Of a stretch of 64,000 nucleotides of DNA, positions 1-13,868 are shown piece by piece (position 1 is the stretch's first letter; each line of letters opens with the position of its first letter). The notes under the pieces are model-generated. The model saw only the letters and a list, made by a program, of their open reading frames with translations. It had not been told where the DNA came from and did no database searches. The DNA is from Paragordius varius (Eukaryota; Nematomorpha). The stretch spans positions 3,844,001-3,908,000 of the forward strand of contig OZ176056.1 in NCBI GenBank assembly GCA_964247055.1. Direction: 5' to 3'. The translations under genes were made by a program, and so were the position numbers.

Positions 1-172
1 ATAATTCATTATTAATATAAAATATATCTATATGGCATAGCTTATTATTTTTTCGGTATTATTTTAATTTTAAAAACTGTAGGTAATTTTTAATCTCAAA
101 AACACATAATTTATTTTTAATGTGAATGAATTTGAATTGTTCAAGAGCGAATTTAAATTGAAGTGTAAATGC
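1..172. repeat. MITE family 1 copy, cut by window start
   Basis: The right part of a palindromic MITE. It ends with the motif GAATTTGAATTGTTCAAG followed by a GTAAAT terminus and shares the internal block ATATGGCATAGCTTATTATT with the copy at 53,478. It lies in a MYPT intron. Confidence 0.75.
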
Positions 173-511
173 TATATAATTTTTTTTATTATATCCTTTT
201 GTAAATCCAAATTTTATAATATTTTTTTATACATTGTTCGATTGATTTTAATCGGTTTTTGGGTGGTTGATCTCAAAAATTATATTTAATGAATACAATC
301 TGGATTCTTTTTCTGTTTAAATGAAATAAAAATTTATTTAGAATTTTATTTTAAAAAGTTTGCAAAATAAGGGTGCAACCCAATATATCTTTATTATTTT
401 ATATCATTTTCATAGAATAGAATATTTTAAATAATTTAATTGATATTATTAAAAACCAATCTGGATTTTTAACTCAATAAAAAAATATTTTATTATTTTA
501 CAAAATATTAG

Positions 512-3500
512 ATACTTAGTGGAAAATGGCGCCAACATAGGAGCCATAAACAGTGACGGAGAATTGCCGATTGATATAACAGAAACGCCTGAAATTGAAA
601 AATATTTACAAACCCAAATTGATAAAAAAGGTTTATTTAGTTTTATTTTTTATTATTTTAGTTTAATTAATTTTCTCAATTCAGCTTCGATGACAATCTA
701 ATTTTTTATATATATTCAATACAAATAATACAAATGTAATATAATATTTTATCCATTTTTAGGGTTGTTTTTTATAAAATATATAAAATGTTAGACATGA
801 TATTTGGATTTTTTGACGTTTTGTTCGTATTTGAGAACAGTTTTGAGTAATTTTATAATTTTCGATCATTTTTTGGTCTGTATAATTAAATTAAAATTTT
901 ATTTTTTTATGTCGGGTTTGGTAGTCAGAAATGTTATCGTAGAAAATTGATTTAAAATTAATATGTTTATGTACACGTTATTAGAAATGATTTAAATACA
1001 ATTTTTTGAGATATTAATTTATTAAATCATTTTATACAAACTATTATTAAACTTTTTTGACAAAATTCCAATTATGAAGCGTATAAACATTTATTTTATT
1101 GAGGATTCCAGATAAAAAGAAATGAATCCAAAGTTTTATGTTTTTTTTAAGTTTATTAATCTCTAAGGGCTGCATTTAACATATTTCCCGATCAGTTTTA
1201 TTGGCTAATATACAAACAATTATAAGATTAAATATAATTCAATCCTTTTTTTAACACACAATCTATAAGCTTTTTCAAAGTTATTCCAATTTTTTATTTT
1301 GTGGTTTGCGTTGCTTTTAGATTTATTGTGAAAAAACCGAGGAATAAAAAGCTTTGAATGTTTAATATATTATTTTCGGACTTTATTTATCATTTTTAGG
1401 GTTGTTTTACACATATTTTACAAATCAAATTTTTCCAATTTTAAGATTAAGTATTATATCAAACAAAATCTATAAACTTTTTCAAACTAATTTCAATTTA
1501 GATGTCATTATGGAAAAACCGAGGAATAAAATCAAATCGAATGCCGTTATCAGCGTTAAAAAATGAATAAAAATGGATTTTATATAACACGTTTTCGAAT
1601 AAATTTCCATATATTTTTTACTATTTACATGTCGATATGAATTATATTCCACAATATTTCATAAATTATTATGATGGATTTGAAAGCGACCCGACAAAAA
1701 ATATATAAATTTTCTTACAGTTTTTCCAATTTTGTCTTGCGTTGCTTTTAGATGGCATTATGGAAAAATCCGAGGAATAAAAAATTAAATCTAAAGCTCT
1801 GAGTGTTTAATATATTATTTTTAGAGTTTATTCATCAATTTTAGGGTTATTTTACTTATATTTTCCATCCATTTTTCCGTCTAATTTATAAATTGTTAAA
1901 AAATCTTAATTTCAATTTTGTCAATTGTTGTTTCTAGGTGTCATTGTAGAAGATGCCAGGAATGAAGAATTAAATCGAATGCTTCGCGACGTTAAACAAT
2001 GGATTCGGGCTGGTCAAGTGCGAGATTTTGCTCACCCAAAAACTGGGGCTACCGCTTTACACGTGGCCTCCGCCAAAGGATATACTTCACTACTAAAGTA
2101 AGCTTATAAAGTGTTTTGCTTGGGTTTTTTTAGTTTTTTGGGGGTTTTCTGGCAATTTTTGGTATTTTTTGAAGGATATTATAATTTAGGAGGGTTTCTG
2201 GAATTTTATATATTTTTATACGGTTTTTACTGGAAATTTCAAGTGATGTTTAGGAGGGGGTTTACAATTGGTGTGGGTTTTAATTTTGCCATAAGTAGTG
2301 TTACATTTTATAAGTTTTGAACGTATTAAGATATATTTATATAAGACAAAAATTTTTGATTGTATAAAAAATATTCTAATTATAAATTTAGATATAGGCA
2401 TAAAATAAGAATTTGTTTTTAAAGTAATCGAAATCTAAACGAAAAAAACTTTTTTATAATGATGTTTAAAATATTTATGCGAGGATTTTTCAAAAAACTG
2501 GATATACTTCGTAGAATCTCTTTGAAGAATTTTAACTGAATAAAAAAAACCTAATTATTCAACATATAAGGATATATTTATTTATAAACTACTTTTAATA
2601 AATATGATAATCCATATTTTATCAAATAAGTTGGTATATATCTGAAAAATAGTAAAATTTAATACACATACATGTATTAAAAAGGTGTGTTTGATAATTA
2701 CAACCTAGAGAATTATTAAGAATTTAATTTAAAACTTAGTTTTATATGTATATAGACTCATGTTAAATGAGGCACATATGAACCCCAACATTCAAGATTT
2801 TGATGGTTGGACGCCATTGCATGCTGGTATGCATTGGGGACAAAGAGAAGCTGTCCGTATACTTTATACCTTGGGATTTGCAAATCCACAAATCAAGGAT
2901 TTTAATGTAAATCTGTTTTTTTGAGTTTAGTTAGTTAGTTTAGGTTTTAAAAGTTGGAAAAAGGGGTATTTGGTGTGAAAAAATAACGTTTTATTACAGT
3001 AGAAATTTTGGTGTTAAATCTATTTTTTGGTTGGTTGATTCATTGCTTGTTTCAAAAGTATTTTTTGATGTGGAAAATAACTTTTTCATAGTAAAAGTTA
3101 TATAAATATTATGAGGACAAAACATAAAATTTATATAAGCAAGCAATTATTTTTGATAAAGGAGAGTGATCCTTGAAACTTTTTGATTGCAATTCGAAAT
3201 ATATGATAGAGTATGTCACCAATTTATATTTATATATCTTGTTTTGCATGCTAAATTGTTAGGTTTTTTTAGGTAATACGGTTTTAAAATATGATTGTTC
3301 TCATAACAATATGAATCTTGGTGATTTAACGTTTTGTTTAATTTTCAGTTTTTTATTACTTAATGGTGATTTTTGTTGAAAATTAAGATTTGTCCAATTT
3401 AATACTGTTAAAAAGCAATATTATTGATTAAATTTCTTTTGATTTTACCAGTTTTTTAATTTTTCTTTTTTCCTTGATTGCATTGTTCATTTTTCCTTTT

Positions 3501-3772
3501 TAGATCTGTAGTATTAATAATTTGGCAATTTAACAATATTAGTCGGAATTATATAATTTATAAAATAAGGAAATATATTTTTAATAAACTACCTATACAA
3601 TATATAAATTGTTAACTTTTTAAAAAAGTTTAAATTTCATTGTAAATAATATTATAATCTTTTTAATGCAAAAAAATATATTTTTTTAATTTTAATTTTG
3701 TTTTTGCAGTCACAAACAGCGTTTGATGTTGCCGACCGTTCCATGTGCACCTATTTGGACGAAATTATCAAA
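512..3772 (+). other. PPP1R12A: Ankyrin-repeat exons of MYPT (four exons)
   Basis: Four exons encode the middle and end of the ankyrin domain. Recognisable blocks are LVENGANIGAINSDGELP, then TGATALHVASAKGYTSLLK, then DFDGWTPLHAGMHWGQ, then SQTAFDVADRSMCTYLDEI. They line up one to one with vertebrate MYPT1 blocks (GAVNSEGDTPLDIAE, GGTALHVAAAKGYTEVLK, DYDGWTPLHAAAHWGKEEA, GQTAFDVADEDILGYLEEL). In the known MYPT1-PP1 structure this domain wraps the catalytic subunit and reshapes its substrate groove. The intervening introns are 1,307, 658 and 803 nt. Confidence 0.95.
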
Positions 3773-6700
3773 GTAATTATCGATTTTAAGAATTAAAATT
3801 TTAATTATTTTAATTAAATTATACTATTTACACTTAAAATTCCCCCTTTCAAATTTACCTTAAAATAAATTCCGTGTGTTTTTCATATTTTAAAAATGAT
3901 TTCGTTAAAAATTAGCATAATAATACTGTGAATTTGGCTATAACGAAATATTTCACTTTAATGATGAGTTATGTTGGCCCAAAACAACATAATTTATTTT
4001 TAGGGTGAATTTGATTTGTTTAAGGGTGAATTTGATTTGTAAATGGTATGTTCATAAGAGACTATATATTATCTTTTTAGGTTTATTTAAGCCCCCCTGG
4101 CCCCATAATAAATATAAATCTCGGGAAAATACTGGCAAATTTTTTGTAATATATCTCAAAAATATAAAAATTATTATTAAAAGTTTCACAATGAAATTAG
4201 AAAAAAATATTGTTTAATAGTTAGTTTTAATGGTAAACACCATGGTAAACTATCCAGCTCTTTTTATGAAATAGTTTTTTTTATCATACAATCTGTTTTT
4301 CGCAGTTTTTGAGTTGTTGGAAACCCAGATCAATTTTTTTAGCCCAAGTAGTTAAACGTGGACGACCGGGTTTATTGTTTCCAGGTGAGATGATGTCGAA
4401 TAAGGTTTTGATCGGATTATCAGGATTTATACGGTCAAGGTGACCGTAGTATCTCATTCTTTTGCATTGGATAAATTTGTCTACTGACTCCATTTGTAGT
4501 GATTGCTGATATCTTGGGGATTTAGTTGCGTTGACATTAGGCATAGTATGTAATTTTCCGCGCTGATGAAACTTTTCACTTGAGATTGTGTTAATGCCAT
4601 GGTTTCTGTGGTACATATGTCAAAACTGGTCTTATACCCGTTTTATAAATTAAGCCTTTTGTTTTGGGAGATATGTGTGCTTTTGTTTTAGAATGTATTT
4701 TAGCTGATGATATTTTACCCAAGTGCGATTTATTCTTGCATGTATTGCGCTATTAAATTTGATGTTATTTTATTGCCAAGATAGGTAAATTCGTTTACCG
4801 ACTTAAAGCTTGAGCTATGTGCTTAATTGTTGAGGGCGTTGAGGCATGATTCGCATTTAAAAATCATCTTTTCGGATAATTTACCAGTAATGTTTATACA
4901 TTTTTTGTGACACCATTTTTTACTTGCAGAGCAGACAATAGAATCAAATCCAACAATTAATCATCTGCAAACTCCGCATGGATTTATTTTGAATACAAAT
5001 TTGGCTATCTTTTGTTCACAATCCCCCCCCCTCCCCTTTATAAAAATAATGGCAGTCAGTTGGAATGTTTTTCCTATATAGATTGATTAAACTTTTAGAA
5101 CACACGCTTTAAAAATATTTGAAGTTTTATTAGAAAATAAATTAAGGAACCAGGTAAAATTATTATCTTCACAATTTGCCTTCCGTCCAAGCCACTCACA
5201 AGATAACTATCTTTTAAATAAAAATCATCTTTTTCTTGAATTGGAAAAGACTTTTGACAGAGTACCCCTAGCATTAAATCCAATGGGCATTAAAAATAAA
5301 TTAGAAAAAAAGGATTAACTATATTAATAAGGCTCTAAAATGCATAAACTTCTTAATGCTATTAATAATTTTGACAAAAAATATCACCCCTTTTATAACC
5401 GAGAAAAAGAGATGTTATAAGGCTCTTTTTTAAGACTTTTCTCTAAAATTAATTTCAAAATGGATCTCATTAATGAGGAATAATTGTATTATAGTTTTAT
5501 CATTTTTTGAAAAAAAATTTAAAATTATTTGAAATTTCATTTTTTTCTCTTGTTTTGGCCTAGGCAAATCCATTGATTGTACCAAGGACCTCTATGGCTA
5601 CTCCTTTATACCTCAATAATTATCAACCACAATCCTTTGTGCAAAAAAATTTGCAAATGCTTAATTCAACTGCCAATCCTAAATTAACAAGGTATGTATT
5701 ATATTTATATATTTCTTTTTGGAATATAATTTTAATTAAAAATAAATGTGTTAAATGTATAAAAAATATTTTAATATTTTTTTATATTGGAATAGAATTA
5801 ATTGTATTGTTTTGCAAAATATTGAGTGTAAAGCCATATATTGCGGAAATAATAATCGCATAAGATAGTTTCAACAACAAATAAATTGCAAATAATTACA
5901 GTAAAATTTAAATTATATGGACACGTAAAAATATAGAGTCAATAATTTTTTCTAAAAGGCAATCTTTTTACATCTTGATGTATTTAGCTAAAAATCATTG
6001 TTTTAATTGCATAGTTTGGAATAATACAATCCATTATATAAATACAATAATGATAATCTAGAGTTTATAGGAAAAATTAAGTTAAAACATGTATGATTGC
6101 TTTTGGATAAAAAAATATATTTTCTTAAATTTTACATTAACCTTCCGTATAATTTTTATTTTAAATGTGATTTAGTTTTTTTATTTTTTGTTCTGTTCTG
6201 TTCTCACAGTAGTTTGAAATCAAAGATGGATAAAACTGTCGTAAAATCAGAAGTAAAAACCATCGAAAATGATGTCAATACCAATTCTGCCAACGAGGAA
6301 AGTGGAGTTTTACGTTTAAGTTCGGGTCAAAAAAATCGATTAAATCACCAAGATCATGAAAGTGAACGGACTATTTTAGCGGAATCAAGTATATCATATT
6401 ATATACTATAATGAAATAATTTAAATTCAAAAACTGGGGTGAATACTAGAAAAATTTGGGATTAAATGGGGGAAGAGTTAATAATCTAAAAACTAATTTT
6501 AATCAAAAAATAATGAGTATGATTTTATATATGTTTTTTTTGCAAAAGGGTCATTAATAGTTTTTTAATTTAAATCAAATAATGAATGTGATTTTATATA
6601 TTTTTTCGTCAAAGGGTTATGAATAGTTTAAAATTTTGAGCTTGTTTTTTTGGTGTTTTTGTTGATTTTGGAGGGAAGGAGAGGGGGATATTATTGAATG

Positions 6701-9700
6701 AATTATTTTAGAATATGTAATTTTTCATTTTTTGTATCATAATATATAAATTAGATAATTAACTTATAATATAATTGTGATTTATTTAAAGTTCCTATAA
6801 GTTTTTTGAATATTTTTCTATAAAATAAAAAGAACAATTTTATGTTTAAAATATATGAAAATTTTATTTTTATATCATGTTTTAATTTTTGATTGATTTG
6901 TTACATTCATTATATATATATATACAAGTGAATCGTATTTACTATAAAAAATTTTGCGTAATTATAATAATTAAATGTTTTTTATACAAACGAAATTTTT
7001 GACTTACTTATTTTATGATTAAAAAATCCTTTTTTTTCTATCACATTATATATATAGATGATATAACTTCAGTTGGGCCAAAACAAACCTCTATTATTAA
7101 TAATAGCAATAAAAAAGCAAAATTAGTTTCAACACCATCCACCTCATCATCGGGAAACGATGAAGGTATTTAATATTAAGATTTTATGAATTTTACAAAA
7201 ATACCAATTTTTTTATACAATTATTTAAAATATAACGGATCAGATATAAATAGTTTAAAACTCCTCTTTTTATTTAAAAAATCTTTAATTCATATGACAA
7301 GTGTCAAACAATATAAATCATTTATAAATTAAATATATTATAACCTAAAATGATTATATAGAAAATTATTTTAAAAACCAATTTACCAATATCATCTTCA
7401 AACAAAAACGAATTACAGTAAAAATTGAAACTATATGTTAAACAAAAGATAAAAATTGTAAAACAAATATTTTAACGGCAAAATTGAGAGAATTACGCAT
7501 TATATATTATTGAAATTTATTTAAATTAAACTAAAATGCGTTTATGATAAAAATATATAATGATAATATTTTGACAATATTTATAAGATTTTGTTTTTTC
7601 TATATAACATAGAATGCTAATGTGTTAAAATATGTCTTATTGTTAGTATTAAAATATAAAGTTTAAAACTTATTTTTGTATTATTTTATTGTAATACAAA
7701 TTTTTATATTTTGATAGAAGAAAGCATAACTTCAAACAATGCCGCCTCCGGACAAAATAGTGGAACTGAAACATCGACATCTACCTCAACATCTAATTCA
7801 AAATCATCCACTGAAAATTCTTCATTAAATTCGGACAAAAACGCAACGAAAAGCTCAAAATATGGTTTATTTTATTTTGTTTTAATTTTACATAGAAGCT
7901 GTTTTGGAATTAAAAAATAGGACATGAATTATCGAAAAGTTTAGGTTTGATAAAGTTGGAAATTAAGGTAAAATTTCTGGTGGTTGTACTGTAAATATAT
8001 TTTATACAATTTTACAGTTTTTAGGATTCAGTCTTAAAAATTTAAGATGTAAAATATATATTTTCTAAGTATCAAATTATTTATCTTCTTTTTTTGTTAA
8101 GGTTCTTCAAATGCCCTAAATTTGAAACAAGCTACACCTCTTATACCAAGAAAGCTTATAGCTAATGAGAATCTTACAAGTTAGATTTATTTATATTTAT
8201 TACTAGCGTAAATCTCGTGCTGCTACGCAGCCCGAGGAAGTCCTTCGGACTTCTGGGGTGGGGGGGGGGGTTTGAAAAAAGGGACAATAAAATGATTCAC
8301 ATATGTGAATTATTTCAAAACATTATTTAATAACTATGATCTCATAGGAATTTTACCACTGTGCATTCATACATTAATTATTTACTTGGGGGAAAAATAG
8401 ATTTAAAAAAATATTTATACATATGATTTTTCACACGGGGTAGGCCCGAACTGGGGACCTAATTCCAAAAAAGGCCGAAACTATTGTCGGGGCATCCATT
8501 AATGATTAAATTTTTTCGATGTTTGGATTTGAATGGGTTCACCGGTTTTCCGAAAACAGATCACAAAGTTACATGAGAAATCAGTTTTTAGCGGGTAGCT
8601 CCTTACCCAGCAGCTATCATCAACAATGGACTAAAATTTATGCCTTTTAACAGGGAATACGTGGAATGCATATTGAATTTTTACGGTCTCATACCTTGGT
8701 CGAAAAATAGATTTAAAAAAATATTTTTGTGGACTTTGTTTTTTAAAAAAGGTGGCATTTTACGGGGGGAGCGGGTAAAAAGAGGGCCTAAATCAAAAAA
8801 GTGACTCGACTATGTTTGGCGCAATCGAAAATAACTAAATAAAAATCATATATGAATTTGAATAGTCCAACACGTTCTCCGGAAAATTGTCTCAAAGACA
8901 CGATTTTTGTGGACTTCTATTTTCAAAAAAAACCCGTTTTTCACACGGGGTGGGCCAGAACTGGGGGCCTTTTTTAAAAAAAGGGCGAAGCTATTGTCGG
9001 GGCATTCATTAATGATTATATTTTTTCGATGTTTGGATTTGAATGGGTCTACCGGTTTTCCTGTACCAGATCACAAAGCCAGCATTTTCCATTTTTATAA
9101 ATATATAGATTAGATAGTATCATAGTCTTATTATAATCGTTAAATTTCCATGTTACGTTTGAACAATTTTTATTTTGTCATATATATATATATATATATA
9201 TATATCTGCCAAGCTATTTGGCCATATTTTTTTACGGTTATAATCGATAACATTTTTAAAAAACTTTTTAGATTTTACCATTTATATTATAAATTAATAT
9301 ATTTCTAGCGACAAAATCACCCTCAAAATCAAATACTCAAAAAAGTTTATTATCGAGCAACAATACAGAAAAGAGTGATGAAACTTCAGGAGAATCTATA
9401 AGTGAAGATGAGAATGGTACAACCACATCTAGCTCAAATAGCTCTGTTATTCAAACCAACACGTCTCAGGAAAATTTAATTGATCGCAACAAACAGAAAT
9501 CTATTCAGGGTATGTATACAAAAACTAGGTTTTTCTTTAAGTTTAAATGGTAATTTTTAAAACTCTAGTATGCATTTAGTTTTATAATTTTGATATATGG
9601 TTCTTTTTTAACCACTTTAAATTAGTGTCCAACACGTGGCATGCAAAAAATTTTTAATTTGGATATATGCCTAGAAATTTTTGTTAAATTGATATTTTTA

Positions 9701-12700
9701 ACCATTTTTTTTATAATTAAGTCAATCCAATTGGCAAGAAGGCGAATTGTTATATTGTGTTTGCATTTTACTGTCTTATGTGTGATATCTCAATCATCAT
9801 TGATGAATGCCCATATATATTTTAAATAAGGCTCGCCTGGGTTTTTCGAGGCAAAAATGCGGCTATTTATGTTGAACACCCCTGCTTTAATTGATCAAAA
9901 TTTTATAATATATATTGCAAACAGTTATAATATTTTATTGTTTGATATAAGATATCAGTATAATAAACCGTCTAATTAATATATATATATATATATTTAG
10001 TTAATCGACCTACGTCTCTATCTATAAAACCAATAAACTCAACAAATGTTACGAATAATGTAGAAAGGCTTCCCATTTTAACCTCACAAACGGCTAATAT
10101 AAACTCCAATTATAATATGAGCAATAAAAGTACCCAAAATAGTCAATTCATCCTAAATAATAAACCAAGTTCATTCGTAAGCCCCATGCAAGTATGTAAT
10201 GTTAAAAAAAATTTTATAATTGTGTAAAAAATGGATTTAAAATTTATTTTTTGTTTTATTTTTAACTTATAGAAATCTATACCAATTGAATCAGAACCTA
10301 TTACATCAACCTATTATAATACTGGCTCAAATGGCGAGAAAAATGATACTAGGTATATAAAACTTTAACTAAAATTGACTAAATATGCATGATAATGTAA
10401 AAAAATTATTTTTCGCTGGTATACAGTAGCGTATGGAATAAAACAATGTTTTGTCCATCCATAATTAAAAAAACAATTATGAACGCATTATTTTCCACCA
10501 TTACCATACGCTACTCTAACCATGAATTAACCAACTATATTAACATCTTGATTTGCAAAATTTTTGAAATTATTTTAAATGGGTTAACACGTTTTTTTGG
10601 AATTATTACAAACTAACATTTTTTTAAGTTTATACCTTGATACTAACACGCATCCATCAAAAACTAAACATAAAAATATATTTGCATTTTCAAAAAATTA
10701 ATACAAAACCTTATACTTGTCTTATTTTCCGTATTTATATATTTTTTTGTACGACGTTTTATTTTTATTTTTTGTTCGCAGCATGACACAAAATTATACT
10801 AACAACAATCCCGTAAATAACAGTAATAATTTTACTAGTTATTCGGTGATAAATACGGCAAAATATGTCAACAACCCCCCTAATAATTACATACCAAATG
10901 ACAATTTTAATTATACTCATAACTCTGTAAATGATTTCAATTTTCTCGTTTATACCACGGCTGCTAATACTTCAACTTCAAACAATGTTGTTGTCAGTGT
11001 TAACAGTAATTATTGCAATCATAATGCTATTGCTATGAATACGGAAAATAAAGAGTGTGAAACCTTAAATAACATTATTAAAAGTATTACAAATAGTTCC
11101 GCCGCCCCTCCTCCTGTCTTACTGAGCCCTCCTGTGTACAAGTTTAACAGTATGAAAAAATCTCCACAAACAGCCCAAAGCTTAGCACACTTGTTAGCCT
11201 CTGATGGCGTTTTAGTTTCGGGGAATCAATCAACCATCCCTATTACGTCGGCAGAATTAACTAAAACCGCAGATGTTTTAACTGGTGGCAAATATAATTG
11301 CCATCATGATGAATATGTTTGCAGCCAGTCTAGAAATTATCATGTTGAACCGATGGACGACACTTCAATAATAATTCAAACAACAAACCCCAAAGATAAC
11401 AATGTTATTATACCACCTCCCATACCTTATGCCTTTACTTCGGTACGCGATAATCCATTCTTAAAACTTGAAAAAATGAAACAACAAAACGAATTATTAA
11501 CAAATGTTTCAAACAACACCATCACGTCTCCCCCCAAAACACTAGGAGAAAACTCCAAGAAACCTGCTCTAGCATTGTATGACACGCTGTTAAGTCCTTC
11601 ATCAACAAAGATGTACAATACCGGATTCAACATGTATAAACCGATAGACCCTGGGAAGTTTTATAATGGTCTTAGCCCTACTACTCCTATTACTATCACC
11701 ACTGCCCAAGAATCAAATGGTGCCGTTTTAAATGATTTTATAACCTCCTCAGAAATCGGTTTAAATAATAATAATTTGCAAATTATGGCTAACAATGGAT
11801 CGCCTTTGGAAAATGGCTCAAATTCTACGTTAAAACATAACAGACGTCAATCCGTTGATATTAATGCCATGAATTGTATAAATAATAATAATAATATTGT
11901 TATGCATGAATCAAATCGTCAATTTTTTACTTTGTTACAAAAATATCAACAAAATTGTGGAAATACCACTGCTAATAATCCAAATCCCAACATCAATACT
12001 AATGTTAATTATAATCAATCCAATAATGATATACGGAGAAATACATTACAAACTATGTTGGGAACTCATATGAGCGATGAAAATGCCTGCAAACAGAATT
12101 ACTTGACAACACCAGAGTATATAAGTTCTCGTTTTTGCATACGTAAATGTAGATTATATGAATAATGGCATGCAGAAAAATTAGCATGAAATGAATAATT
12201 TTGTTAACTTTCCATTTTTTTCAAAAAAATGAATCGAATAAAAAATTATATGCATGAAATGCTTCAATGGTATAAAAATTAATCTCGCCCATATATATAA
12301 CTTTTTGATATCTTAATTTTTATTTTCGCAAGCATGCTGCTGTATAAAACAAAAATTTGCAAAAAACTTTTTATGTCTCCCAATACATACCTCTTTTGGT
12401 AAATGATAAAAATTCATTCGTATATAATTTTATTTTTAGAGGTGAAAATTTGGTTGCTCAAATGAAATCGCCTTCGATAGATTCGTTGAAATCGACATCG
12501 ACTAGTTCAACCAGTTCGAGTAGTACTTCAAATACCCCACTTACTGATGAAAATCATAGTAAAAAAAATTGCCATATTTTCATGAGTTTGATTTAAGATT
12601 AGAAAATGTGCTGAAGACAGTTTTTTTATACTGTTTAAAATTATTTTATTTAAAAGTTGGATTATTTAAATTATATAATTACTGGATTAATTACAGTAAA

Positions 12701-13820
12701 AATTGGAATTATACGGACAAAATGTTAAAATATAAAGACAAATATTTTTTTCTAAAAGACAACCATACATTTTAAATCTTTATTTTTTTTAAATATTGCA
12801 AAGTATATGATAGAGATGTTTATTGGTAACACTATTAATTATGTATTTTACGATTGTAATTAAATGATTTTTAAAGGATTAATTAAGGTCTAAAAAAGTA
12901 TGGTTGTTTTTTGATAAAATATTCGTCCTTATATTTTACGTTTTGTCCGTATAGTATTAATTTTTACTGTAATTTAATAGCTGAAAATATAGCATATTTA
13001 CGTTAATTTATCCTACATATTAAGGAATGTTCAAAAATAAAATTTACTTTTACATTTTTTTTAAAGCTTATAATAAAACCATCTCATAAAACAATGCATG
13101 CCCCCCATAAAAATTACAAGTTTAAATTAAATTTATCATTTTTTGCCTTAACAAATATTCCAGATTCTTCGATTATATTTGTGGCAAGTTTCTAAAACAG
13201 TACCTTAAGGGTTGTCCAGAATAAATGGCTTTGAGGGTCGCATCGGAGCAAAAAATTATTGAAAAACTTATTTAAGAAAATTTTAGTGTCGTTTGCTATA
13301 ATTTGGTAATTAAATTCACGGACTGCAAAAAAAATTTGGGGGGCCGCACCTGTTAATTCTTCTCACTCCATGATGTGCTAATTATGGGAGAAATACATAT
13401 CTTATTATCTGATTCATACACTTAAATTATTAATAAATATATTCCCCATAAATAGTATTTAATACTATCTAAGTTAGAAAATTTAAATAATAATTAATAT
13501 TTATTTTTCTTGTTTTCGGCGAATTTACAACAGAACTTTTATCTAAGCAAAAAGTGCATGGATCAGCATAAGTTAAACTGATTATTGGTACTGTACAACT
13601 TTTATACAAAAGCAGTTTGATTATATCGGTTGCCTATATTAACAAATATATATTTTATATTTTACTAACAAGGGATGTCCAAACGCTTTGTTCGGTTCGC
13701 TAATATGCTATAAAAGTATTTCAATCACAAATTTACGATTATTTAAAAGATATATCATCCGATGAAAAATATATATATATATAAACCCAAATTTACGATT
13801 ATATAAAAAATATATCATCC

Positions 13821-13868
<48 letters not shown>

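Noticed and set aside
2111-2401. Overlapping open frames on both strands after the second MYPT exon in the window
   Set aside because: Low-complexity Phe/Gly- and Ile/Lys-rich readings of an intron, with no start context and no family match.
13801-13863. CRISPR-like or satellite array
   Set aside because: Only two 60-bp units plus TA repeats. This is an ordinary tandem duplication in a eukaryotic intron.
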